Of a stretch of 64,000 nucleotides of DNA, positions 17,524 through 26,597 are shown piece by piece. Source of the DNA: Tuwongella immobilis (GTDB taxonomy: Bacteria > Planctomycetota > Planctomycetia > Gemmatales > Gemmataceae); contig NZ_LR593887.1 in assembly GCF_901538355.1 (NCBI RefSeq), positions 2,456,920 to 2,520,919 on the forward strand. The letters run 5' to 3'. The notes beneath the pieces were generated by a model. It was not told where the DNA came from and did not search any database. It was given only the letters and a program-made list of their open reading frames with translations. Both the position numbers and the translations under genes were made by a program. Positions within the stretch are counted from its first letter, which is position 1, and every line of letters begins with the position of its first letter.

Positions 17524-18543
17524 TCAGTCGGGTTGTTTCACAATCGCTTTCCTGACGATGTATACGCCAAACTCCCGAGACAGTGACCACCCCGGTTGCA
17601 CAATTTGACACGGGGAATTGGTTTCGATAAATGTCTTGCTGTCGTGAATTTTCGGATCGAACGGGGCAGTCTGCTTGGGGGCTCCAATTCGCTTGACGCC
17701 GGGGAGATTGCGCAGCGACGCCGCAAACATACTCGCCGCAACCGCTTCGTTCTTCTCCACGGCAGCGACCCAGACATTGACCAATTCTTCCACGACGGCA
17801 CGCTGAAAATCGCCATCTTCCGGCATCGGCTCCGGAATGGCCCGCGCATTGGGAAGCGCGGCATCGTGCGAAGTGGCGGTCGTATCCGCAACGGGGGCAT
17901 GCGCTTGCGTTGCGGGCGTGGCCGGTGGCGGTGACGTGGCCGGAGTCGTCGTCGCAGCTTGGCGCAATTGGGCCAGCGATTGCTGATTCTGGTCGAGTTG
18001 TTGCTGAATCGTCACGCGATTGCGTTCGACTTGTTGCAAGATTCCGTGGACCAGAATCGCTTCTTGTTCCAGCGATTGTCGCAATCGAAGTTCTTGCTTC
18101 AGGAACCACAATTCTGCGAATCGCACGGCCAAATCGCCGAGTACCGGAAACAATTGCTGCTGAAATTGCGATTGCTCGGCGGGAGCGAGCGTCGCCATGC
18201 GGTCAATGGCGGCATCGAGAATCGGATCGGCGGGCAGATACGTGTGCCAGCCGCGAATCGCCTCCGCGCATTCTTCGAGTGGCAGTTGGGAAAATGCCGC
18301 CGCCCATCCCGCAGGCGTGAGCGCATACTGTACGGTCTTGCCGACTCGGATTTCTCGAAACAGCGGGGCGTCCCCCGTCAGGCAGATTGCTTTGGTCGGC
18401 GCATCCAAGGCTTTGGCGCTGGCGAACAGCCCGGCATTTTTCCCGGATTTGATGGCGCGTTGTGCCTCGCCCGGATGCCGAATGGCCATCAGAAGCGCAT
18501 TCGTGAGTGCATTGGCGGTCGATTTTGCGTCCTGCTTTGCCAT
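17524..18543 (-). CDS. GrpE-like exchange factor with winged-helix-like N-terminus
   Basis: 339 residues from the ATG at 18543. Three parts are visible. Residues 15-90 look like a winged helix (LFREIRVGKTVQYALTPAGW is a wing-like strand pair). Residues 125-195 form a long Gln-rich coiled coil, followed by a Pro/Ala/Thr linker (196-240). Residues 279-337 resemble the GrpE beta-domain: LPGVKRIG, then APFDPKIHDS (GrpE has FDP-x2-HEA), then IVQPGW and IVRKAIVKQ (GrpE has GY...RVIRPAMVKV). GrpE releases ADP from Hsp70, and the next gene is an Hsp70-like ATPase, which supports the reading. It is not the housekeeping GrpE, which lacks the N-terminal part. Homology is inferred from motifs. Confidence 0.65.
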   Translation of the reverse strand: MAKQDAKSTANALTNALLMAIRHPGEAQRAIKSGKNAGLFASAKALDAPTKAICLTGDAPLFREIRVGKTVQYALTPAGWAAAFSQLPLEECAEAIRGWHTYLPADPILDAAIDRMATLAPAEQSQFQQQLFPVLGDLAVRFAELWFLKQELRLRQSLEQEAILVHGILQQVERNRVTIQQQLDQNQQSLAQLRQAATTTPATSPPPATPATQAHAPVADTTATSHDAALPNARAIPEPMPEDGDFQRAVVEELVNVWVAAVEKNEAVAASMFAASLRNLPGVKRIGAPKQTAPFDPKIHDSKTFIETNSPCQIVQPGWSLSREFGVYIVRKAIVKQPD

Positions 18544-18635
18544 GATTGATGTCTCCGAAGGAGGTCCATTCCTGAGAGTATCGGTCACGCTGAGACTAGG
18601 GCCGTTCCGTCGCATCGCGGAACGAATCATGCCGA

Positions 18636-19874
18636 TTATCGGGGGGCGATTTCACGACGCCATTGGCCGCGCCAGAGGATTCCACGTTCTTCACACGGGC
18701 GAGCGCCGGCTGCGAAGAGCAGTGCATGCGGATCGTCGGCATCGGAATCGGGGAGCGGTAGCAACACGCAGTCGGCGGATTTCCCCGGCGAAAGACTGCC
18801 GGTGCGATCGGCAAATCCCAATGTCTCGGCTCCGTGCAGTGTGAGCATTCGCAGAATCGTCGCCCCGGAAATCGTGGGATAGCGGTGATGAATGAAACAG
18901 GCTTCCGCGAAAATATCCAGATCCGGATTCGAGGCGAGGCTATCGGTACCCAGGGCAAATCGCATGCCCGGCCGATTGGCTTCGGCGAGTGGATATTGAC
19001 TGAAGCCGAACGCGGCATGGGTGCGGGGGCAATAGATCCGCGTGCTGTTGGGCCGCTGGGCGAGATGGGCCGTCAATCCCAGGTAGTTCGCATGCACCGC
19101 GCCGAACGATTCGACGCCGTCGAAACAATCGAAGAGTGCGATATGATCGCGCAGCAGGCCGTCGGGATCCCAAACGCCCAATTCTTCGAGAAACTCGACG
19201 AACGGTCCGCGCTGATGGGCCAACAGAATCAGTTCTTCCATCGATTCCGCGACGTGACATTGCACGGGAAACTGCCACTTGCGGGCCAGATCCGCGATTG
19301 CTTCGAACAGCCCCACCCGCACACTATACGGGGCATGCGGACTGATTCCCGATCGGCACGTTTCGGTGTTCGGATGATCGTGCAGCCAGCGATGCAGTAG
19401 CACCAGCGACTGTTCCATCCGCTCTTCCGTCAGGCCGAGGACTTCGCGGTATGCCACTGCCCAACAGGGGGCGTTGCTCAGCACGTTCCAGCTGGTCGCG
19501 CTGCCGCAAATGTCGCCGATCAGCGTGGTGCCAGCGTCGAGCGCCTCGGTCAGTCCCGCTCGAATGATCGCTTCGATCGCTTCGGGGTCCATCTGTCGGC
19601 GGGACGCAATCACTTGCCGCAGCCACTGGGTAAATTCATCGCTGGGGGTAATTTGGCCGCGCAGATGGGACAAATCCAGGTGCGTGTGCGCGTTGACAAA
19701 CCCCGGCACCACCGCGACATTGCCCAAATTCACATCGACGGGCATCGTCCCTTCTGGTGCGACGGAGTCGATGCGGTCGCCGACGATGCGAAGCAGTCCG
19801 TTGGGGATCGGTGGGCCACTCACCGGAAAAATCCAACGTGCTTGATAGGTGATGCTGACGTCGCGTGTGGCCAT
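18636..19874 (-). CDS. Amidohydrolase-family deaminase (TrzA/AtzA/MqnX type)
   Basis: About 412 residues. The metal-dependent hydrolase set is complete: NAHTHLDLSHL, SPHAPYSV, CHVAESMEE and GTDSLASNPDLD give the His, His, Glu and Asp ligands of a mononuclear deaminase or hydrolase. The C-terminal strand GSLSPGKSADCVLLPL closes the composite barrel. Candidates are aminodeoxyfutalosine deaminase (futalosine menaquinone route) or a cytosine/adenosine-analogue deaminase; motifs do not decide. No other menaquinone gene is in the window. Start: an ATG at 19874 (an in-frame TTG at 19880 precedes it). It lies 92 bases upstream of the GrpE-like gene on the same strand. Confidence 0.85.
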   Translation of the reverse strand: MATRDVSITYQARWIFPVSGPPIPNGLLRIVGDRIDSVAPEGTMPVDVNLGNVAVVPGFVNAHTHLDLSHLRGQITPSDEFTQWLRQVIASRRQMDPEAIEAIIRAGLTEALDAGTTLIGDICGSATSWNVLSNAPCWAVAYREVLGLTEERMEQSLVLLHRWLHDHPNTETCRSGISPHAPYSVRVGLFEAIADLARKWQFPVQCHVAESMEELILLAHQRGPFVEFLEELGVWDPDGLLRDHIALFDCFDGVESFGAVHANYLGLTAHLAQRPNSTRIYCPRTHAAFGFSQYPLAEANRPGMRFALGTDSLASNPDLDIFAEACFIHHRYPTISGATILRMLTLHGAETLGFADRTGSLSPGKSADCVLLPLPDSDADDPHALLFAAGARPCEERGILWRGQWRREIAPR

Positions 19875-20117
19875 CCGCAATCCTCGATGGGCTCCGAAGC
19901 ATCGGAGTCGAATTCCATGACATCGGAGATTGTACAGGCTTCATCGCAGGCTGGAAATCACCGGATTGCCGGTTGGTGGCAATTTGCTGGGCGTCGCCAC
20001 CCACTCAAGGCGAATCGCCCGGCGGAATCGCTTGAAGAATCATCGAGTGCAATCCAGCGCGCGTTTGGCGCATCGTGGAGATGGCGTCAATCGGGCGGAT
20101 TGCACCGGGGCAGACGA

Positions 20118-20873
20118 TTAATGGACGACAATTTCGGGCTGTTGCAGTGCTTCAATCGCGGGACGCAGTCGCGGCTCGCAATCGGCGGGCAGACTCGCGG
20201 CAAACCACGGATGCTCTGGTTCGAGGTGGTAGACCCGCGTGAGCAGTGTGCTGGCGATCGATCGGAGTTTGTCTGCCGTAAAGCCTTGTCGGGGCAATTG
20301 TTGCGGCAGGACGAATAACTCCAACAGCACCGGTCCGCGTGCTTCTTCAAAACTGGGGGTGTGGCAGACAATGCCATCGATCCAGAATGCGCCCGCGCGT
20401 TGGAACGATCGGCATCGCGCTTCCCAGCGATCGAGTTCCTCCCGGCTGGCATCCGGACGCGGTCGATGGCTTTCCCAGACGATCAATTCCAATGGCGCAT
20501 TTTCGGCCCCGGCGGTGGCCTGCAACACGCGGCTCATTTGTTCAAACAGATACGCACTCACCCCCAAGCGACGAGCTTCGGGGGCAACACCCAGATAGCA
20601 GATGTAGCCCCCCAAGCCCGGCACATGCGCTCCGTGAATGAAGCCAATCGGGTCGCCGATATTCCCCGCCGCATCTCGAGATGCCGCAATCAACAGGTGC
20701 GGACTCCATTGGCCGGGCCGCCATTTCGCACGGCGATCCCCGACGCGCTGAATCCACGCCCAGGGGATGCGCTCATCCGGAACTTGTGTGGATTCGTACA
20801 ATGCTTTGACTTGATTCAGAATCGGATCTTTGGAATCGAGCGATTCCCAACTCACGAACGATGACCGCGTCAT
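20118..20873 (-). CDS. GNAT-family N-acetyltransferase
   Basis: 251 residues. The acetyl-CoA-binding motif A is visible as GYICYLGVAPEARRLGVSAYLFEQM, preceded by a strand containing DPIGFIHGAHV. GNAT enzymes move an acetyl group from acetyl-CoA to an amine; the acceptor is unknown. The C-terminal 90 residues (from about 160) are longer than a minimal GNAT and carry no recognised domain. The 243-base gap downstream (19875-20117) holds no convincing gene. Cytoplasmic. Confidence 0.75.
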   Translation of the reverse strand: MTRSSFVSWESLDSKDPILNQVKALYESTQVPDERIPWAWIQRVGDRRAKWRPGQWSPHLLIAASRDAAGNIGDPIGFIHGAHVPGLGGYICYLGVAPEARRLGVSAYLFEQMSRVLQATAGAENAPLELIVWESHRPRPDASREELDRWEARCRSFQRAGAFWIDGIVCHTPSFEEARGPVLLELFVLPQQLPRQGFTADKLRSIASTLLTRVYHLEPEHPWFAASLPADCEPRLRPAIEALQQPEIVVH

Positions 20874-21264
20874 GACGCGTACTCAGCAAGAATTCCCGCC
20901 CGCTCGGAACATTTCCGCCAGCAGGGATACTCCATTGTAGCCAATCCACCGGTGATTCCGGTAGTCGTATCAGACAATCAGACGTTTTTTTCGCTTTTCT
21001 GTCCGCAATCTGTCGGAAATCGAATAAGCTCGTTGGACCTGCGACGTCATTCCGTCCCACTGAATTCGGGATGCACGCTCCCCCTCGAGAGCTTCCCGGT
21101 ACCGCCATCGGAGAAGAAAATTTCTTCAGATGGAACGAATTCGTGGCACGCAGCGTCATAGTTTTGGTCATTTGGGCAATTTGGAGCGAGGGATTGGGCG
21201 AGATTCTCCCAAAACGGTTCCCTTGAGTTGCCCACCCACCGATGGTTTTCAGCTTGAGGTCGGA
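20874..21264. other. Divergent intergenic region, 391 bases
   Basis: This lies between the GNAT gene (-) and the FG-GAP gene (+) and must hold both promoters. A perfect inverted repeat, GAAGAAA-A-TTTCTTC (21113-21127), lies about 140 bases before the FG-GAP start. Short open frames here have no ribosome site and read as noise. Confidence 0.4.
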
Positions 21265-23553
21265 ATGCAATCAAACCATTCTCATCGTGATTCCCAACGA
21301 CGGACCGATGCCAGGCGGGTGCGTCTGGGCATGGAAATGTTGTTGGAATCTCGCACGGCTCCGGCAGTGTTCAGTTTCGGCAGCTTTTCCTTCGAGCAGG
21401 ATCAAACGCCCAATCTTCAGACCTTCTTAGCCGTCGGCAATTATGGCGGGGCGAATGTGACCGCGCTGCCGACGGCTGCGACTGGCTCCATCACGGAGTT
21501 CCCGGAACCACCGACGACCGGATTTGATCCATCCCTGGCACTGGGGGCACCGATCAACTCCGGCGGTGGGCCGCGTGCGCTGAATCTTCCCGCGGGCAAT
21601 AATGGCACCACGGCTCGCAGTGGCGTGCAAGTTGCGTTTGCTGGCAATCAGGCGATCAACAACATTGCCGGCAACGACATCGTCATCTACGAATCCGGTT
21701 CGGTGAATACCCCCGAAGCCTACATGATTCGGGTGCGCGATGCGATCACGCAGCAATATTCGGCGTGGCACTTTTTCTCGGCCGATGAATTCACCACCAC
21801 GTCGGGAAGTGAAGGGCTGTTCGCCACGCTGTACGATTTTTCCAATATGGGAATCGCAGCGGATGGCGTGGTCGATCAAATCCAGTTGGTCAACATGACC
21901 AGCTTGGATCGGATGGTCGATGCCTCGGGGGAAGGGGTCGTTCTGCCCGAAGATAATGGGGCGACAAGCACCTTCTTGCCCGCGCCGGGTGGCCTGGCGA
22001 GCTTCCCGAACTTTGGCAGCAGCACGCTCGATCCCGATCCGTTGTATGTTGGGGTGATTCCCGGCAACACGGTCGCGCTGCCCGTCGATCTTGGGGTGAC
22101 GATCACCGCCAGCCCCGATCCGGTCATTGCCGGTAACGAAATTACCTACACGGCAACCGTGACGAATTTGGGTGGGCAGCCGTCCGCAGGGGCATCCGTG
22201 ACCATCACGCTCCCGGCGAATCTGACCGGCGTGACCTGGACGGCGAATTATGTTGGTGGATCGACCGGGAATGCCAATGGCTCGGGTGATGTCGCCGAGT
22301 TGGTCAATCTGCCGATTGGCAGCAGTGTGACTTATACCATCACTGGCACCGTTCCCGACGATTTCGATGGCCCGCTTCCGGCAACGGCGGCGATTGCGGC
22401 CGGTAGCGGTGAGCAAGATAGCGACCCGGACAATAATTCGGCCACGGCAACCCCGGATTCGGATTTGCCGCCGCCGCCCCCGCCACCACCACCACCACCG
22501 CCACCACCGCCGCCACCGCCACCGCCACCGCCACCACCACCGCCACCGCCACCCCCGCCACCCCCGCTGCCGCTCCCATCGTTGACAGATTTGCTGCCAA
22601 CGGAAGTGGCTGTCGGTTTCGGCAATGAGGCGAGCGTTGTCGACACCAATGGGGTTGAACTTTCGCGGGTGGAAACCACCGACGATCCGAATAACTCTGC
22701 CACCCGCGCGGTTCTCGGCGATGTCAACGGCGATGGTGTTCCCGAGTTGATCGTTGGCACCGGGCCGGGCGTGCCCAGTTTGGTGCGAGTGTTGGATGGC
22801 GTTACCAGCGCGGAACTCTTTGCCATTGCGCCATTTGAGGCGAGCTTCCTGGGCGGGGTGTTTGTCGCGGTTGGTGATGTCAACGGGGACGGATTCGCTG
22901 AGTTCGCCATCAGTCCCGATGAAGGCGGCGGACCGCGCGTGCGTCTGTTCGATGGCAAGACCTTCGCGCAGATCAATGACTTTTTCGGCATCGACGATCC
23001 GGATTTCCGAGGCGGGGCACGCGTTGCGCTGGGCGATCTGAATGGCGATCGATTGGCCGACTTGGTGGTTGCCGCCGGGTTCGGTGGTGGGCCACGCATC
23101 GCTGCGTTCGACGGCGCCACGCTTGGCAATGCCACGCCGACTAAACTGTTTGAAGATTTCTTCATCTTTGAAGAGACACTGCGAAACGGTGCGTATGTTG
23201 CGGTGGGCGATCTCGACGCCGATGGCTTTGCCGATCTGATCGCCGGTGGCGGTCCCACGGGCGGGCCGCGCGTGTTTGCCCTGTCCGGAAAATCGCTGAT
23301 CGAATCGAAGGGGGCCACCCAAGCGGTGCTGGCCAACTTCTTCGCCGGCACGGAAACCGATCGCACTGGCGTGCGAGTTTCGGTGGTCAATGCCGATGGC
23401 GATGATTCGGCGGATCTCGTGACTGCGGCAGGGGTTGCGGATTCCTTCGTGCGGATCTACAGCGGCGCGACTCTGTCGCCTGATGCCACCCCGGAACCGC
23501 TCGCCGAATTCGAAGCCGTCCCTGGCTTCAGCGAGCCGATCTTCGTGGGATGA
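21265..23553 (+). CDS. Secreted FG-GAP repeat protein with DUF11-like domain and polyproline linker
   Basis: 762 residues from the ATG at 21265, which has GAGGTCGG upstream. The N-terminus (RRVRLGMEMLLESRTAPA) fits the planctomycete leader related to the LExLEDRxxPA type, so export is likely. Residues about 285-385 form a DUF11-like beta-sandwich (VTITASPDPVIAGNEITYTATVTN). A run of 33 prolines (22468-22566) separates it from five or so FG-GAP/VCBS repeats (GDVNGDGVPELIVGTGPG, GDVNGDGFAEFAIS, GDLNGDRLADLVVAAG, GDLDADGFADLIAGG), which form a calcium-binding propeller. It is probably a cell-surface or extracellular adhesion/structural protein. Confidence 0.82.
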   Translation: MQSNHSHRDSQRRTDARRVRLGMEMLLESRTAPAVFSFGSFSFEQDQTPNLQTFLAVGNYGGANVTALPTAATGSITEFPEPPTTGFDPSLALGAPINSGGGPRALNLPAGNNGTTARSGVQVAFAGNQAINNIAGNDIVIYESGSVNTPEAYMIRVRDAITQQYSAWHFFSADEFTTTSGSEGLFATLYDFSNMGIAADGVVDQIQLVNMTSLDRMVDASGEGVVLPEDNGATSTFLPAPGGLASFPNFGSSTLDPDPLYVGVIPGNTVALPVDLGVTITASPDPVIAGNEITYTATVTNLGGQPSAGASVTITLPANLTGVTWTANYVGGSTGNANGSGDVAELVNLPIGSSVTYTITGTVPDDFDGPLPATAAIAAGSGEQDSDPDNNSATATPDSDLPPPPPPPPPPPPPPPPPPPPPPPPPPPPPPPPPLPLPSLTDLLPTEVAVGFGNEASVVDTNGVELSRVETTDDPNNSATRAVLGDVNGDGVPELIVGTGPGVPSLVRVLDGVTSAELFAIAPFEASFLGGVFVAVGDVNGDGFAEFAISPDEGGGPRVRLFDGKTFAQINDFFGIDDPDFRGGARVALGDLNGDRLADLVVAAGFGGGPRIAAFDGATLGNATPTKLFEDFFIFEETLRNGAYVAVGDLDADGFADLIAGGGPTGGPRVFALSGKSLIESKGATQAVLANFFAGTETDRTGVRVSVVNADGDDSADLVTAAGVADSFVRIYSGATLSPDATPEPLAEFEAVPGFSEPIFVG
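22468..22566 (+). repeat. 33 consecutive proline codons (CCN tract)
   Basis: A 99-base tract of mixed CCG, CCA and CCC codons encodes 33 prolines in a row inside the FG-GAP gene. It is a rigid linker between the DUF11-like and FG-GAP parts, and translation would depend heavily on EF-P. The opposite strand reads as a polyglycine artefact. Confidence 0.95.
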
Positions 23554-23650
23554 TCCGACGACTCGCAATGCGTTGAAGATTGACTCCCGGACTCGGAGTC
23601 GGAGCGGTCATCCGCATCCGCTGAGTCCGGGGGCAGAACGCTCGAATCTT

Positions 23651-23690
23651 TCCGCCAGATGGAATGAATTTTCCATTTGGCGGATTTTTT
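23651..23690 (+). terminator. Strong intrinsic terminator after the FG-GAP gene
   Basis: Arms 23651-23664 and 23671-23684 form a 14-bp stem with a single G-T mismatch around a TGAATT loop. Six T residues follow directly (23685-23690). It is the clearest terminator in the window. Confidence 0.88.
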
Positions 23691-23802
23691 CGATTGACTT
23701 CAATTCGCGGGTATGGCACGGTTATTCATCATCCACAGCAAATGCGACTTTCCCACCCAGCCACCCACACCCACGGGCCACCGATCAAACAAGGGGTTCC
23801 GC

Positions 23803-25137
23803 ATGTTGGATTTCCAAACCGGTTCGCAAATCGATTGTACCGGCGTTTCGCGTCGCTCGTTTCTGCGCATTGGTGCCTTGGCATCCCTGGGCGTGACGTT
23901 GCCGGACTACCTCCGCGTGCGGGCTGAAACTGCGACCCCCGCAGGCGGCACTCGTCGGCCCAAAAACTGCATCTTGCTTTGGATGCAAGGTGGTCCCAGC
24001 CATATTGATACGCTCGATCCCAAGCCGGATGCCCCGGTGGAAGTTCGCGGCGAATTCTCGACGATCGCTACCACGCTGCCCGGCGTGCGAATTAGCGAAC
24101 ATCTGCCCGGAATCGCACGCATTGCCCACGATGTGAATATCATTCGCGGACATGATCCGAAGAATGGTTCCCATGGCGTTGCCGATCACCTGATGCTGTC
24201 TGGGCATAAATTTAATGCCTCGCTCGCATTTCCGACCTTCGGCTCGGTCGTCGCCAAGGAGCGCGGCTTCGTCAATGGCATGCTGCCGTTCGTGCAACTC
24301 GGCAAGTCGATCGATCGCCGCTTCAACGGCGGAATCGCCGGCTTCCTGGGCGACACCTACAATCCCTTTGAAATCGGCGGCGATCCCAGTTCGCCCGCGT
24401 TCAAAGTGCAAGACCTCAGCTTGGTCAGCGAAGCGGAAGCGGTCCGATTGCAACGCCGAGTCGCCATGCTCCAGGATTTAGACCGCTATCAGAAGGCGGT
24501 GGAAGTGAGCGTCGATTCGGTGCAAGCCCGCGATACCTTCTACGAGAAGGCCCACGGGTTGGTCACCTCGCCAATCGCCAAGAAGGCATTCGACCTATCG
24601 CAAGAATCGCTGAAAACCCGCGAGCGATACGGCCGTAACTCCTTGGGCCAAAGCTGTTTACTCGCTCGCCGATTGATCGAATCCGGTGTGCAGTTTGTCA
24701 CGATCGCCGATGGTGGTTGGGACACGCACACGAACAACTTCAAGAGTTTGAAGGATCGTCTGCTTCCTCGGTTGGATACCGGATATTCTGCACTCATTGA
24801 AGATCTCAAAATCCGTGGAATGCTGGACGATACGCTGGTGGTCTGGTTCGGCGATTTTGGCCGCACGCCGAAGGTGAATCCATCGGCGGGCCGCGATCAC
24901 TGGGCGTCGGCGGGGGTGGCCCTGATGGCGGGCGGTGGCTTGGCATCCGGGCAAGTCGTGGGCAAAACCAACGCCTTGGCCGAGTTCGTCACCGACGATC
25001 CGGTCTCGCCACAAGATCTCGCAGCGACGATCTATCATTCGTTGGGGATTCCGCTGCACACCTGGTACAAGACCCAAGATGGCCGACCGATTGAGCTGGT
25101 CCCCGAAGGCAAACCAATTCGCCAACTGGTAGGTTAA
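23803..25137 (+). CDS. Tat-exported DUF1501 protein
   Basis: 444 residues from the ATG at 23803 (AAGGGG upstream). VSRRSFLRIGALASLG is a Tat signal. The DUF1501 fold follows, related to sulfatase/alkaline phosphatase: KNCILLWMQGGPSHIDTLDPKPDAP, GSHGVADHLMLSG, GGWDTHTNNF, VVWFGDFGRTPKVN and GRDHWA. The His and Asp clusters suggest a metal-dependent hydrolase, but no substrate is known for the family, which is greatly expanded in planctomycetes and usually sits beside a DUF1549/DUF1553 cytochrome. Here the partner is a DUF362 gene two bases downstream. Confidence 0.92.
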   Translation: MLDFQTGSQIDCTGVSRRSFLRIGALASLGVTLPDYLRVRAETATPAGGTRRPKNCILLWMQGGPSHIDTLDPKPDAPVEVRGEFSTIATTLPGVRISEHLPGIARIAHDVNIIRGHDPKNGSHGVADHLMLSGHKFNASLAFPTFGSVVAKERGFVNGMLPFVQLGKSIDRRFNGGIAGFLGDTYNPFEIGGDPSSPAFKVQDLSLVSEAEAVRLQRRVAMLQDLDRYQKAVEVSVDSVQARDTFYEKAHGLVTSPIAKKAFDLSQESLKTRERYGRNSLGQSCLLARRLIESGVQFVTIADGGWDTHTNNFKSLKDRLLPRLDTGYSALIEDLKIRGMLDDTLVVWFGDFGRTPKVNPSAGRDHWASAGVALMAGGGLASGQVVGKTNALAEFVTDDPVSPQDLAATIYHSLGIPLHTWYKTQDGRPIELVPEGKPIRQLVG

Positions 25138-25139
25138 TT

Positions 25140-26597
25140 ATGAGCAAACCGGCACCCAAGCGATGTCCCAAGTCGTTGTCCCGTCGAGGGTTCCTACTCG
25201 GCGGGATGGCCGGACTGGCGGCAGGCATTCCGTTGGGAATCGCGGCATGGGAAAGCTGGGTGCAATCCGACGGGAAACGTCTCGCCATCGGGAATGTCGG
25301 TCCCAAGCCGGGCGGTCCCGTGACTGCGGCCAAATCGTTTGGCGGCATGCCAGGCCGCTATCCGGGGCGTGTGGTTGAGGTGCATCGTCCGGGGGTGGTT
25401 TCCCCGAAGCATGCGATTGATCGTGCGGGAGTGCGAGCGATGCTCGATCGGGGCATTGCCGGGCTTGCTGGTGCGCGGCCAGGTGATGCTCCCGATGTCT
25501 GGCGGGAATGGTTCCAACCCGATGATGTGATTGGAATTAAGGTCAATCCCGTGGGCGTCGCCAAGCGCCAAGGGACGGTCGGGGCGGTCTCCAATCCCGA
25601 GGTGATTCTGGAAGTGGTTCGCAATCTGCGCGAGGCCGGAGTGCCTGCGTCGCAGATTATTTTGTTTGATCGCTATGCGAATGAATTCGTCGGTGTCTAT
25701 GGCGATCTGATGACCTGCCGGGAGTTAGACGGCGTCCGCTGGCTGGCCTCGGCGGGCGGATACAGCGACACGCAACTGGCGATCAACGGCGATGATGTGC
25801 CGGGGAGTTTCTCGCCGGAATTGATGCGGCACGTCGTTGGCTACGATCCCAACTCGTTTGTGCACATGGGGTTTGCGGCACCGGAGCATTCGCAGCACGA
25901 TGAACGCCGCTATCGGTCGCATGTCTCGGTGATTGTGTCGCGGCTCATCAATAAACTAATCACCATTCCGGTGTTGAAGGACCATCGATCGGCCGGGGTC
26001 ACGCTTTCGCTCAAGAATATGAGCCATGGTTTGAACAATAACGTCGCTCGCAGTCACATCGCCAATATCGCCCATGGCTATCCCGATTCTCCGGGTCGGG
26101 CGGTGCAGGGGCCAAATCAGTGTAACACGTTTATTCCCATGGCGTTAACGCAACCCGCGATTCGAGAGAAGGCGGCACTCCACATTTTGGATGGGCTGAT
26201 TGGCGTCTACGAAGGTGGGCCTGGGGATTGGAATCAGTCGTGGGGAACGTGGCGGGCGGATCGGCTGCTGTTCGCCACCGACCCAGTCGCGCTCGATCAT
26301 GTGGGGTGGGATCTGCTCGATCGCAAGCGAGTGAGTTTGGGACTGCCCCGAGTTGGGGAAATGGGCAAGTATCGCTTTCCGCCGCAAGTGCTGGCCCAAT
26401 CAGTACTTACGGGATATGCTGGAACCAACGCGCTGGGGGCGATTCCGCTGTTGGCGGCAGACCCGGTGTTTCGAGCCGCCGCCGCGACCGAGGCATTCGA
26501 TCGACGCCAGCCCGAGCATGTCTATCTGGCGGGGAGTATCGGATTGGGCGAGTACGATCTCGCCCGAATCCAACATCACCGCATTCAACTCGGGTAA
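25140..26597 (+). CDS. Tat-exported DUF362 protein
   Basis: 485 residues. SLSRRGFLLGGMAGLAAGIPLG is a Tat signal, so a prosthetic group loaded in the cytoplasm is possible. The DUF362 core shows VGIKVNPVG-like IGIKVNPVGVAKRQG, PVLKDHRSAGVTLSLKNMSHGLNN and DGLIGVYEGGPG near the end. DUF362 proteins often contain 4Fe-4S ferredoxin segments, but no CxxCxxC cluster motif is present here. Only two bases separate it from the DUF1501 stop, so the genes form one operon. Function unknown. Its stop directly abuts the stop of the convergent BBP7 gene. Confidence 0.88.
   Translation: MSKPAPKRCPKSLSRRGFLLGGMAGLAAGIPLGIAAWESWVQSDGKRLAIGNVGPKPGGPVTAAKSFGGMPGRYPGRVVEVHRPGVVSPKHAIDRAGVRAMLDRGIAGLAGARPGDAPDVWREWFQPDDVIGIKVNPVGVAKRQGTVGAVSNPEVILEVVRNLREAGVPASQIILFDRYANEFVGVYGDLMTCRELDGVRWLASAGGYSDTQLAINGDDVPGSFSPELMRHVVGYDPNSFVHMGFAAPEHSQHDERRYRSHVSVIVSRLINKLITIPVLKDHRSAGVTLSLKNMSHGLNNNVARSHIANIAHGYPDSPGRAVQGPNQCNTFIPMALTQPAIREKAALHILDGLIGVYEGGPGDWNQSWGTWRADRLLFATDPVALDHVGWDLLDRKRVSLGLPRVGEMGKYRFPPQVLAQSVLTGYAGTNALGAIPLLAADPVFRAAAATEAFDRRQPEHVYLAGSIGLGEYDLARIQHHRIQLG

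Noticed and set aside
22332-23390. Minus-strand frame with a polyglycine run
   Set aside because: The run is the complement of the polyproline codons of the real gene.
21427-23568. Long minus-strand open frame of 713 codons opposite the FG-GAP gene
   Set aside because: Its sequence is Arg/His/Trp-rich without domains and lies wholly opposite a gene with clear FG-GAP repeats. It is a by-product of high GC.
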